A DNA stretch of 48,676 nucleotides from an uncultured Gemmatimonadota bacterium (GTDB lineage: Bacteria > Gemmatimonadota > Gemmatimonadetes > Gemmatimonadales > Gemmatimonadaceae), in assembly GCA_903910555.1 (NCBI GenBank), contig CAIVZZ010000030.1, forward strand, positions 1 to 48,676. The letters run 5' to 3'. The translations under genes and the position numbers were made by a program. The notes beneath the pieces were generated by a model. That model was not told the DNA's origin. It searched no databases and was given only the letters and a program-made list of their open reading frames with translations. Numbering within the stretch: position 1 is the stretch's first letter; each line of letters starts with the position of its first letter. This document shows, piece by piece, positions 18,563 through 26,432 of the stretch.

Positions 18563-20101
18563 ATGACACCGGACGACCATCGACCGACCGCCAGTGAACC
18601 GCTCTCCCGCCGCGCGTTCATCGCGGCGAGCGGCGCGGCGGCCATCGGTACGCACCTCGGTGGACCGCTTATCAATCTCGAGCCCGAGCATCCCGTGACC
18701 GATTCCGCTACGACCCCCGCGCCGGCGTTCAACATCCTCGCACTCTCCGCGGGCCAGATCGCCGAGTCGATTCGCAACAAGGAACTCACGAGCGAGAACG
18801 CCGTGCGCGCGCTCCTCGAGCGAATCGACGCGGTGAACCCAAAGCTCAATGCCGTCGTGCAGATCCAGCACGATGCAGCGCTCAAAAGGGCGCGGGAAGC
18901 AGATCTGGTCCCACACGACAAGCGCGGACCGCTGCATGGCGTCCCGATCACGATCAAGGATTCACTCGATACGGCCGGTATCATTTCAACCGGTGGCACG
19001 AAGGGCCGCGCGAACTACATCCCGCCGCGCGACGCCACCGCCGTCGCGCGACTCAAAGCCGCCGGCGCGATCATACTCGGCAAAACCAACACGCCAGATC
19101 TCACCATGGCGTTCGAGACGAACAATCTCGTGTATGGCCGAACCAATAATCCGTTCGATGTCACCCGCACGCCCGGCGGGAGCAGCGGCGGCGCGGCCGC
19201 AATCGTCGCGGCACACGGATCACCGCTCGATATCGGCAGCGACACGGGCGGGAGCATTCGCGTCCCGTCGCACTTCTGCGGAATCGCCGGTATCAAACCG
19301 ACAGCGGGCAGAGTTTCGCGCGCCGGACATATCATCGATTTCGCAGGCCCATGTGAATCGCTCACGCATGTCGGACCGCTCGCGAGAACCGTCGACGACC
19401 TCGCGCTCGCCCTGCACATCATAGCAGGGCCCGACAACATTGATCCGCACGTGGTCGCCGCTCCGCTCGGCGATTACACAAAAATCCTGGTCAAGAATCT
19501 CCGCGTCGCGTATTTCATCGACCTCGGCTCGCTCAAGCCGACCGCCGAAACGGCAAGCTGCGTCGAGAATGCACTGAAGATTCTCGAGAAAGCCGGCTGC
19601 AAACACAAAGCGATCGAGATCCCCGACGCCGACGATATCTACGCACGGTATACGGGACTCATATGGGGCGACGGCGGCGCCGGCATGGCGCGTATCCTCG
19701 AGCGCTGGGGCACGACGGAATCGCCACTGTTCGACCGCATCAAGGCGGCGACTGTCTTGTCATCGGCGGACTACTCCGCGCAATACGAAAAATTCGACAA
19801 CTGGCGCTCGCAACTGCTGCACCTGTTCGCGGATTACGACGTGATCGTCTGCCCGGTGAATGGTGGCCCCGCCCCGCTGCACGGGACGTTCTCGCGGCCA
19901 GCCGCGGCGTACACGCAGCTCTTTGACCTTACGGGCTGGCCCAGCACGGTGATCCGCGCGGGAACGTCACCCGAGGGATTGCCGCTCGGAATCCAGTGCG
20001 TCACCCACCCGTGGCGAGAGGACCTATCGCTGGCTGTGGCGAAGCACCTCGAGACTGCTTTCGGACCATTCCAGGGCCCAAGTTTGACAGGGCGCTCCTA
20101 A
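18563..20101 (+). CDS. Tat-exported amidase (amidase signature family)
   Basis: 512 aa from ATG at 18563. A twin-arginine signal (SRRAFIAASGAAA, Arg16-Arg17) indicates folded export. The amidase-signature triad is Lys132 (TIKDSLD), cis-Ser208 (GGSSGG) and nucleophile Ser231 (GSDTGGSIRVPSH). Relatives hydrolyse aryl or aliphatic amides or peptide amides; GatA is a cytoplasmic relative and is excluded by the signal. An upstream in-frame start at 18503 lies inside the divergent promoter region. A weak CRP-like gene follows after 98 bases. Confidence 0.9.
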   Translation: MTPDDHRPTASEPLSRRAFIAASGAAAIGTHLGGPLINLEPEHPVTDSATTPAPAFNILALSAGQIAESIRNKELTSENAVRALLERIDAVNPKLNAVVQIQHDAALKRAREADLVPHDKRGPLHGVPITIKDSLDTAGIISTGGTKGRANYIPPRDATAVARLKAAGAIILGKTNTPDLTMAFETNNLVYGRTNNPFDVTRTPGGSSGGAAAIVAAHGSPLDIGSDTGGSIRVPSHFCGIAGIKPTAGRVSRAGHIIDFAGPCESLTHVGPLARTVDDLALALHIIAGPDNIDPHVVAAPLGDYTKILVKNLRVAYFIDLGSLKPTAETASCVENALKILEKAGCKHKAIEIPDADDIYARYTGLIWGDGGAGMARILERWGTTESPLFDRIKAATVLSSADYSAQYEKFDNWRSQLLHLFADYDVIVCPVNGGPAPLHGTFSRPAAAYTQLFDLTGWPSTVIRAGTSPEGLPLGIQCVTHPWREDLSLAVAKHLETAFGPFQGPSLTGRS

Positions 20102-20199
20102 AGCCCGTAACTTCGCGCAGTTATGGCAGTTGTGTCAGCCGCATAACAGCGGACGACGCGGCTGTCGCAGGTCCCCCGCCATCGGCCGCATCCAAGAGT

Positions 20200-20874
20200 A
20201 TGAATACCGCAGAATTCCTCGCTTCCGTTCCGCTCTTCAAGTCGCTCGATGCGGCCGAGCTCGTGCATTTCGGGCAGCTCGTGCGCGAGAAGAGCTAGCC
20301 GAAAGGAAGCGTCATTCTTTTTGAAGACGATCCGGGCGACGCGCTCTTTGTCGTGCGCGCGGGTCGCGTGAAGGTCGTGCTCGTCGCGGAGGACGGCCGC
20401 GAAGTAATTCTTGGAATCCTCAGTGTGGGCGAGCACTTCGGTGAGCTTTCGCTGATCGACGATCAGCCGCGCTCCGCGCATGTGATCGCGATGGAAGATT
20501 CGGCGCTGCTCGTCCTCCGCCGCGAAGATTTCAGAAAGCGCGTCGAGGCAAATCCGTCGGTCGCGTGGTCGCTGCTGTCCGAGCTGTCGCGCCGTTTGCG
20601 TCGCGCGGACGGACAGATTGGCTCGCTCGTGTTGCTCGACGTCCCCGGTCGCATCGCGCGCATGTTGCTCGACACCGCCAATGAAGGCGGCGGCCCGCTG
20701 ATCGAGAAAGCGCTGACGCATCAGACGATCGCGCATGTGATCGGCGCGAGCCGCGAGACTGTCTCGCGCGCGATGCGCGAGTTTCAGGAATCCGGCTGGA
20801 TCAGCACCGAACGCCGCCGCATTCGCATCATCGATCGCGGCGCGCTCGAGAAGCGCTCGCAGCAGCGCACCTGA
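20200..20874 (+). pseudogene. CRP/FNR-family regulator interrupted by an in-frame TAG
   Basis: Reading from ATG at 20200 gives MNTAEFLASVPLFKSLDAAE...VREKS, then TAG at 20296-20298, then the same frame continues PKGSVILFEDDPGDALFVVRAG to a stop at 20874. Apart from the TAG it is a full-length 224-residue regulator. The cyclic-nucleotide domain has FGELSLIDDQPRSA (Arg91 and Ser92 in the cAMP-phosphate site), and the C-terminal HTH has ASRETVSRAMREF. Residue 33 in relatives is often Tyr (TAC/TAT), so one substitution could explain the TAG. An internal GTG at 20353 could yield only a truncated protein lacking the first strands of the beta-roll. Sequencing error, recent loss or amber readthrough are all possible. 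Confidence 0.85.
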
Positions 20875-20877
20875 CTT

Positions 20878-20893
20878 CGTGATCTTCGTCACA
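20878..20893. promoter_or_regulatory. Candidate CRP-type binding site
   Basis: CGTGATCTTCGTCACA fits TGTGA-N6-TCACA in 9 of 10 half-site positions. It starts 4 bases after the regulator stop and lies 74 bases before the MBL-hydrolase ATG. It could be a target of this or another CRP-family protein controlling the MBL gene. Confidence 0.45.
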
Positions 20894-20966
20894 CTCGACC
20901 CGTGACCGCCCGCCTTTCGAGTCACGGCACGCTCATGGTATTCTCCTACGTGTCGAGAGAAACCAG

Positions 20967-21842
20967 ATGAGCCTGCGGGTCCAGTTTTGGGGAACACGGG
21001 GTTCGATTCCGAGCCCAGGCCCGCGCACCGTTCGCTACGGCGGCAACACGCCGTGCGTGGAAGTGCGCACTGCGGGCGGCTGGCTGGTGATTCTCGATGC
21101 GGGAACCGGAATCCGCGAACTCGGGCGTGCGCTGATCGAGCGTGCGAACGGCGGCGCGATTCAGGGTGACATTTTTTTGACGCACGCACACTGGGACCAC
21201 ATTCAGGGAATGCCATTCTTTGCGCCGATTTTCCAGCGCGGAAATCATTTCACGATCTGGGGTTCGAAGTCGCTCGAGACGAGCATTGATACCGTGGTGC
21301 GCGATCAGATGTCACCGGTTGTTTTTCCGGTGACGTTCGAAGAACTGGATGCGACGATCGACTTCCGTCATCTCGCCGAGGGCGAGCGCTGCACGGGGAA
21401 CGGATACGAGGTAACGGCGATGGAGGTGCGGCATCCGGGCGGTGCGCTTGGATATCGCTTCACAGAGGCCAGAAGCAAGCCGGCGCTGGTGTACGTGTCG
21501 GACAACGAGCTTGGTCCGGCGACGGGAAAGTTCAACACGCCGGATGGATGGAACGAGAAGTTCGTTGATTTCTGCCGCGGCGCGAAGGTGCTGGTGCACG
21601 ACACGACGTACACGACTGAAGAATACGATCACCATCGCGGCTGGGGCCATTCAACATTTCGCGAAGGTGTAGAGCTGGCGCTGGAAGCAGGGGTGGAGAC
21701 GCTGGTGCTGTTCCATCACGAGCCGCGGCGCAGCGACGAAGAGCTGGATCAGAGGACCGAGGAATGCAGGGCGCTGGTGAAGGAACGCGGCGGTACGCTC
21801 AATGTTCTCGCCGCCGCAGAAGGACTCACACTGACCGTTTAA
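20967..21842 (+). CDS. MBL-fold metal-dependent hydrolase
   Basis: 291 aa. Metallo-beta-lactamase fold with metal motif THAHWDHIQG (about 71-80), later His in VRHPGGALGYRF, Asp in VYVSDNELG and His in FHHEPRRSDEE. The start MSLRVQFWGTRGSIPSPG is typical of a phosphodiesterase-like MBL group (RNase Z/PDE related), sometimes found with cyclic-nucleotide signalling genes. No exact substrate can be assigned. Position right after a cNMP-binding regulator is suggestive but not proof of cyclic-nucleotide hydrolysis. Confidence 0.85.
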   Translation: MSLRVQFWGTRGSIPSPGPRTVRYGGNTPCVEVRTAGGWLVILDAGTGIRELGRALIERANGGAIQGDIFLTHAHWDHIQGMPFFAPIFQRGNHFTIWGSKSLETSIDTVVRDQMSPVVFPVTFEELDATIDFRHLAEGERCTGNGYEVTAMEVRHPGGALGYRFTEARSKPALVYVSDNELGPATGKFNTPDGWNEKFVDFCRGAKVLVHDTTYTTEEYDHHRGWGHSTFREGVELALEAGVETLVLFHHEPRRSDEELDQRTEECRALVKERGGTLNVLAAAEGLTLTV

Positions 21843-21861
21843 TCTCCCGAGGAGGAGAATC

Positions 21862-22551
21862 ATGAAGCTTCACCGGTACTTCACTGCCGCCGCTGGCGTC
21901 GCGTTCGCCGCCTCGAGCGCATTCGCACAGTCCAAGCCGACTGTGGCGGTTCTCTATTTCCGCGATGGCGCGATCGGCAAGGCGAACGAAGAGCTGGCGC
22001 CGCTCAGCAAAGGCATCGCCGACGTGCTGATCACTGAACTGGCAGACAACCCGGGCATCAAGGTTGTCGAGCGCGACGCGCTCCAGAACATTCTGGCTGA
22101 GCAGAAGATGGCAACGGACGGCACGGCCGACAAAGAGACGGCCGTGAAGGTCGGGAAACTGCTGAGCGCTCACCACATGCTGTCGGGCGGCTTCATCACG
22201 GACCCGTCAGGAACGATGATTCTCAACGTGCACTCGACGAACGTCGAGACGGGCGTGATCGAATATACGACGAGCGTGACAGACAAGACCGCCAACTTGC
22301 TCGCGATGATTCACAAGCTGGCCGTGAAGATGAACGCCGGCCTCAAGCTTCCGGATATCCCGCGTCAGGTCGGCGAAGTCCGTCAGGCGAAGGACGAGAA
22401 GATCCCGTTCCAGAGCGTGATGCTCTACTCGCGCGGGCTCGAGGCGAAGGACAAGGGCGATAAGGCTGGCGCGATCACGCTGTTCAATCAGGCGCTCGCA
22501 AGTTTCCCGCGTTACGATGCTCCGTCGAAGGAACTGGCGAAGCTGAAGTAA
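21862..22551 (+). CDS. CsgG-like exported protein
   Basis: 229 aa. Signal peptide MKLHRYFTAAAGVAFAASSAFAQ with GAGGAGGAG upstream. The core KPTVAVLYFRDGA...LAPLSKGIADVLITEL and VVERDALQNILAEQKM matches the CsgG / curli-assembly fold, whose members read periplasmic lipoproteins or form pores. The C-terminus (about 175-229) has TPR-like sequence. No lipobox Cys is present, unlike true CsgG, so a soluble periplasmic member is more likely. The MBL gene ends 19 bases upstream, so co-transcription is likely. Confidence 0.8.
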   Translation: MKLHRYFTAAAGVAFAASSAFAQSKPTVAVLYFRDGAIGKANEELAPLSKGIADVLITELADNPGIKVVERDALQNILAEQKMATDGTADKETAVKVGKLLSAHHMLSGGFITDPSGTMILNVHSTNVETGVIEYTTSVTDKTANLLAMIHKLAVKMNAGLKLPDIPRQVGEVRQAKDEKIPFQSVMLYSRGLEAKDKGDKAGAITLFNQALASFPRYDAPSKELAKLK

Positions 22552-22558
22552 GCCGGAC

Positions 22559-22623
22559 GCCGGAAGCACGGAAGCCGGAAGTTGGAGCCAATGCGCTCCG
22601 GCTTCCGGCTTCGGGCTTCCGGC
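22559..22623. repeat. Long inverted repeat (65 bp) between CsgG-like and HD-GYP genes
   Basis: A 30-base left arm (22559-22588) and a 29-base right arm (22595-22623) enclose the loop CAATGC. The arms are built from GGAAGCC-type heptamers; the left begins GCCGGAAGCACGGAAGCC. They pair over most positions with a one-base bulge. No T-run follows, so it is not a classical terminator. Confidence 0.85.
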
Positions 22624-22637
22624 ATAAGTTCGAAGCA

Positions 22638-24623
22638 ATGAAACCCCTCATCCTCACCTCACTCGGCCGTGCAGTTCCCGCGCTCGACGCCCTCGCATCG
22701 CGCGGCGACGTCGAGATCAAACGCGTGCCGCTGCTGCCGGGGGTCGCGACGCTGGAGCACGAACGCGCGACGGTGATTCTGCTCGACCGCGCGCTGGTGC
22801 ATGGCGCCGGCGACGATCAGGCGCTGTTCGGACAGCTCTCGGCGCACGCCGCGCTCGTCGGCGTCGGCGATGCCGGGGAGGCGGAGCCGCCGGAGTTCTT
22901 CCCGACCGAACTGCTCAGCGGCTATTTCGCGGGCGATACACCGTCCGGCGCGGCGCGTATCACGCTGCACGGCGCGCTGATGCATGCGGCAGCGCTCGTC
23001 GCCACCCGGCGCGCGACGCGTCTCGAGGGGCGCAGTGCCAGCGATGTGACCGAGCTGTCGCGCATCGGGGTCGCGCTATCAACAGAGCGCGATCTGCTCA
23101 CGCTGCTCGAGTTGATTCTCAGTCAGGCGCGGCGGCTATCGTCCGCCGACGCAGGGTCGCTGTATCTGGTTGAGCATCACGACGGCGCGCCATCGACGCT
23201 GCGCTTCAAGCTCTCGCAGAATCATACGCTGCCCACCCTGCCGTTCAGCGAAGCGACGATCCCGCTCAATCACGCCTCGCTCGCAGGATACGCCGCGTCG
23301 ACAGGCGAGCCGCTGATCATCCCTGATGTGTACCTGCTGCCGGAAGATGTTTCGTACCGGCAGAATCGCACGTTCGACGACAAGTTCAACTATCGGACGA
23401 AGTCGATGCTGGTCATCCCGATGCAAACGCATCGCGACGAAGTCATCGGCGTGCTTCAGCTGATCAATCGCAAGCGTGTCGCCGATGCGAGACTGACGTC
23501 GAACGACGTGGTCGAGCGCGAGGTGCTGCCGTTCGATCAGCGCTCGGTGGATCTCGTGAGCGCGCTCGCATCGCAGGCGGCGGTCGCGATCGAGAACGGC
23601 CGGCTGTACGACGATATCGAGCGGCTGTTTGAGGGATTCGTGACGGCGGCCGTCACGGCGATCGAATCGCGAGATCCGACCACGAGCGGACATTCGTCGC
23701 GCGTTGCGACGTTCACCTGCGGGCTCGCCGAAGCGGTGGATCGCGTTGGCGCCGGGGCGTACCGCGGGACGCACTTTTCGCGCGAGCAAATGAAAGAAAT
23801 TCGCTACGCGTCGCTGCTGCACGACTTCGGTAAAGTTGGAGTACGTGAGCAGGTGCTGGTGAAGCAGAAGAAGCTCTATCCGAGCGATCTCGCGATTGTG
23901 AAGCACCGTTTTCAGTTTTTGCTTCAGCGCGCGGATTTGCAGTACGAGCGCGAGCGCGCCGAATATCTTTTCGCCGACGGGAAGGATCGCTACCAAGAGA
24001 TGCTTCAGCATCTCGACAGCGTTCGCCGTTCCGAGCGCGAAGACCTGCTGCGCTTTCTCGATTCAGTCGTGCGCGCGAATGAACCGACCATCCTTCCCGA
24101 AGGCACGTTCGAGGAGCTGACCGAAATCAACGAGCGCACGTTTGTCGATTTCGACGGCGTGGAGAAGCCGCTGCTGTCAGATGAAGAACTGAAATACCTG
24201 ATGATCAACAAGGGAAATCTCGACCAGCGCGAACGGCGCGAGATCGAGTCGCATGTGTCGCACACGTTTCGTTTTCTCGAGCACATTCCGTGGACGCGCG
24301 ACCTGAAGGGAGTCCCCGAAATCGCGCACGGACATCACGAGAAGCTCAACGGGCGCGGATACCCGAGGCAGGTGGCGGGCGACGCGATTCCGGTGCAGAC
24401 GCGGATGATGACGATTTCGGATATCTACGATGCGCTCACGGCGACTGATCGGCCGTACAAGCGGGCGGTACCGGCGGAGCGGGCGATTGAGATTTTGAAA
24501 ACTGAGGCAACCGAGGGGTCACTCGACAGTGCCCTTTTGGATGCGTTCGTCGAGGCAAAGGTGTACGAGTTGGTTCGGGCTGAGACTGGTAAACGAAGGT
24601 CAGGAGCAAACACTCCGCTGTGA
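22638..24623 (+). CDS. GAF and HD-GYP domain phosphodiesterase with receiver-like N-terminus
   Basis: 661 aa. An N-terminal receiver-like segment (about 1-115, lacking a clear phospho-acceptor), then a GAF domain (about 140-320, SSADAGSLYLVEHHDG), then an HD-GYP domain (about 335-640) with LLHDFGKVG, GHHEKLNGRGYP and SDIYDALTATDRPYK. HD-GYP proteins degrade cyclic di-GMP or cGAMP. The order is regulatory input, small-molecule sensor, then effector enzyme. About 130 residues (KQKKLYPSDLAIVKHRFQFL to EIESHVSHTFRFL) separate the HD and HHExxDGxGYP motifs, far more than usual. Metal ligands appear conserved, so activity is likely. Confidence 0.92.
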   Translation: MKPLILTSLGRAVPALDALASRGDVEIKRVPLLPGVATLEHERATVILLDRALVHGAGDDQALFGQLSAHAALVGVGDAGEAEPPEFFPTELLSGYFAGDTPSGAARITLHGALMHAAALVATRRATRLEGRSASDVTELSRIGVALSTERDLLTLLELILSQARRLSSADAGSLYLVEHHDGAPSTLRFKLSQNHTLPTLPFSEATIPLNHASLAGYAASTGEPLIIPDVYLLPEDVSYRQNRTFDDKFNYRTKSMLVIPMQTHRDEVIGVLQLINRKRVADARLTSNDVVEREVLPFDQRSVDLVSALASQAAVAIENGRLYDDIERLFEGFVTAAVTAIESRDPTTSGHSSRVATFTCGLAEAVDRVGAGAYRGTHFSREQMKEIRYASLLHDFGKVGVREQVLVKQKKLYPSDLAIVKHRFQFLLQRADLQYERERAEYLFADGKDRYQEMLQHLDSVRRSEREDLLRFLDSVVRANEPTILPEGTFEELTEINERTFVDFDGVEKPLLSDEELKYLMINKGNLDQRERREIESHVSHTFRFLEHIPWTRDLKGVPEIAHGHHEKLNGRGYPRQVAGDAIPVQTRMMTISDIYDALTATDRPYKRAVPAERAIEILKTEATEGSLDSALLDAFVEAKVYELVRAETGKRRSGANTPL

Positions 24624-24634
24624 ACGGATGAACG

Positions 24635-24785
24635 GCGAGTGAACTGTTAACCACTAACTGTTGGTCGGTTAACCAAAGTGCGAAAATCAGTCCTGACAAC
24701 GAGCCGCGTCGAACGGCTCAATGTCAGGACTGATTATTTAACCTTCGTTAACCGACCAACAGTTAGTGGTTAACAGTTCACTCGC
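24635..24785. repeat. 151-bp concentric palindrome between convergent genes
   Basis: Three nested pairs share one centre at 24710: a perfect 39-bp outer pair (24635-24673 / 24747-24785), a perfect 14-bp middle pair (AATCAGTCCTGACA at 24685 and its complement at 24722) and a 6-bp inner stem GAGCCG/CGGCTC. The outer arm itself contains GTTAACC...GGTTAAC. It lies between the stops of the HD-GYP gene and hyuB, so it could terminate both, but its size greatly exceeds a terminator. Confidence 0.97.
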
Positions 24786-24796
24786 TGTACATGTGT

Positions 24797-26341
24797 TCAA
24801 AGCTGTAGTACGCCGTACCCACCCCCACCCGGCGTCTCGATCGTCACCACATCCCCCGCCGTGAGCTCAACTCGACACTTCGCCGGCAACTCACGACCAT
24901 TCAGCAGATTCCGCCCCACCGCCCCATCCCCTCCGCCCATTGCCCCTCGCGGCGCCCGCATCCTCCGCTCCGTCAGCAGCGTGACCGTGCACCGCTCCAG
25001 CACATGGTATTTCCTCACCACTCCGTCCCCGCCAAAAAACTCACCGCGTCCGCCCGACCCGCGGCGAATAGCATAGCCGTCGACAAGAATCGGATAGCTT
25101 CGCTCCAAACTCTCGATTGGTGTATTTCGCGTGTTGCTCATTCCAACATGCACGGCGCTTGGTCCGGGCCCCTTCGCGCTCGCGCCTTGGCCGCCGCCGA
25201 GTGTCTCATAGAACGTCCAGCCGTCACCGCCGAAGGTGATATTGTTCATCGTCCCCTGCCCCTGCGCAGGAACAGCGACGCCCGCATCGGCTAGCGCGGC
25301 GAAGAGCAGATCCGTCACGCGCTGCGAGGTCTCGACATTTCCCGCGGCAACCGCAGAGGGCCACTTCGCGTTGATCAGACAATCGTCTGGAGTAACGATG
25401 GATATGGCACGCGCGATTCCTTCGTTGGTCGGGACGTCATCATCGAGCAGCGTGCGCAGCACGAACAGCGACGCCGCGCGCGTCACCGCCATCGGTGTGT
25501 TCACATTGCCGCGAACTTTCGGCGATGTACCGGTGAAATCGAGATGCAGCTTTCCGCCGCGAATCTCGAGCTTCACTTTGAGTGGGACTGGATCGGTACT
25601 GTAGCCGTCCCCCTCGAGCATGTCCTCGGCGTGCCCGATCGTATTGCCGATCGCGTGGAGCCGCGCGACGGCGCGACGCTCGGTATATGCAAGAAGCGCA
25701 TCGCATGCCGCCTTCAACCGCGGCGCGCCTTCACGGGCAATCAGTGCGCGCCAGCCCGCTGCACCGGCCGCACACGCGCCGCGCTGTGCGGCGAGATCAC
25801 CGCGTCTTTCTTGCGGAGTCCTGACATTCGCGAGGATCAGCTCCATCATCGACTCATCCGGCACGCCGCGCCGCTCGAGCCGCACGGGCGGAAGAATAAT
25901 CCCTTCCTGCACCAGCTCGGTGGCACCCTGCGGCATTGAGCCAGGGCTCATTCCGCCGACGTCGGCGTGGTGCGCGCGAATCGCCGTGTATCCCGCGATC
26001 TTGCCGCCGATGTCAATCGCTTCGACCAGCGTGAGATCCGGCAGGTGCGATCCGCCGTGGAACGGGTCGTTCAAGATGAACACATCACCCGGCTCTGGAT
26101 TCCGCGCGCGCACCGCTCGCACCGACTCCGGCATCGCGCCCAAATGCACGGGAATGTGCGCCGCCTGCGCGACCATTGCCCCGTTCACATCGAACAGCGC
26201 AGAAGACGCATCACGCCGTTCGCGAATGTTCGGCGAGAGCGCGCCGCGCTCTAAAACAGTCCCCATTTCTTCGGCGATCATCGCGACGGCATGGGACATA
26301 ACCGCGAGGTCGAGCGGATCGAACTTTGGAGTGCGGGTCAT
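24797..26341 (-). CDS. hyuB: Hydantoinase B / oxoprolinase family protein
   Basis: 514 aa. Hydantoinase-B family: FDPLDLAVMSHAVAMIAEEMG at the N-terminus, SPNIRERRDASSALFD, the family block DPFHGGSHLPDLTLVE and GGGGYG near the C-terminus. With HyuA it forms ATP-dependent hydantoinase, acetone carboxylase-like or 5-oxoprolinase enzymes; the substrate is not evident. It lies 91 bases downstream of hyuA and on the same strand. Confidence 0.92.
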   Translation of the reverse strand: MTRTPKFDPLDLAVMSHAVAMIAEEMGTVLERGALSPNIRERRDASSALFDVNGAMVAQAAHIPVHLGAMPESVRAVRARNPEPGDVFILNDPFHGGSHLPDLTLVEAIDIGGKIAGYTAIRAHHADVGGMSPGSMPQGATELVQEGIILPPVRLERRGVPDESMMELILANVRTPQERRGDLAAQRGACAAGAAGWRALIAREGAPRLKAACDALLAYTERRAVARLHAIGNTIGHAEDMLEGDGYSTDPVPLKVKLEIRGGKLHLDFTGTSPKVRGNVNTPMAVTRAASLFVLRTLLDDDVPTNEGIARAISIVTPDDCLINAKWPSAVAAGNVETSQRVTDLLFAALADAGVAVPAQGQGTMNNITFGGDGWTFYETLGGGQGASAKGPGPSAVHVGMSNTRNTPIESLERSYPILVDGYAIRRGSGGRGEFFGGDGVVRKYHVLERCTVTLLTERRMRAPRGAMGGGDGAVGRNLLNGRELPAKCRVELTAGDVVTIETPGGGGYGVLQL

Positions 26342-26432
26342 GGCGAAGAGGGACGGGAACTACAGGGACGGGCGAAGCATGAGGGGCGACTTGGCGAGGG
26401 GCTATGCGCGACGCGCGATCGGAATGCCGTGC

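Noticed and set aside
24635-24785. Simple Rho-independent terminator
   Set aside because: Too long, nested, and lacking the T-run next to the stem.
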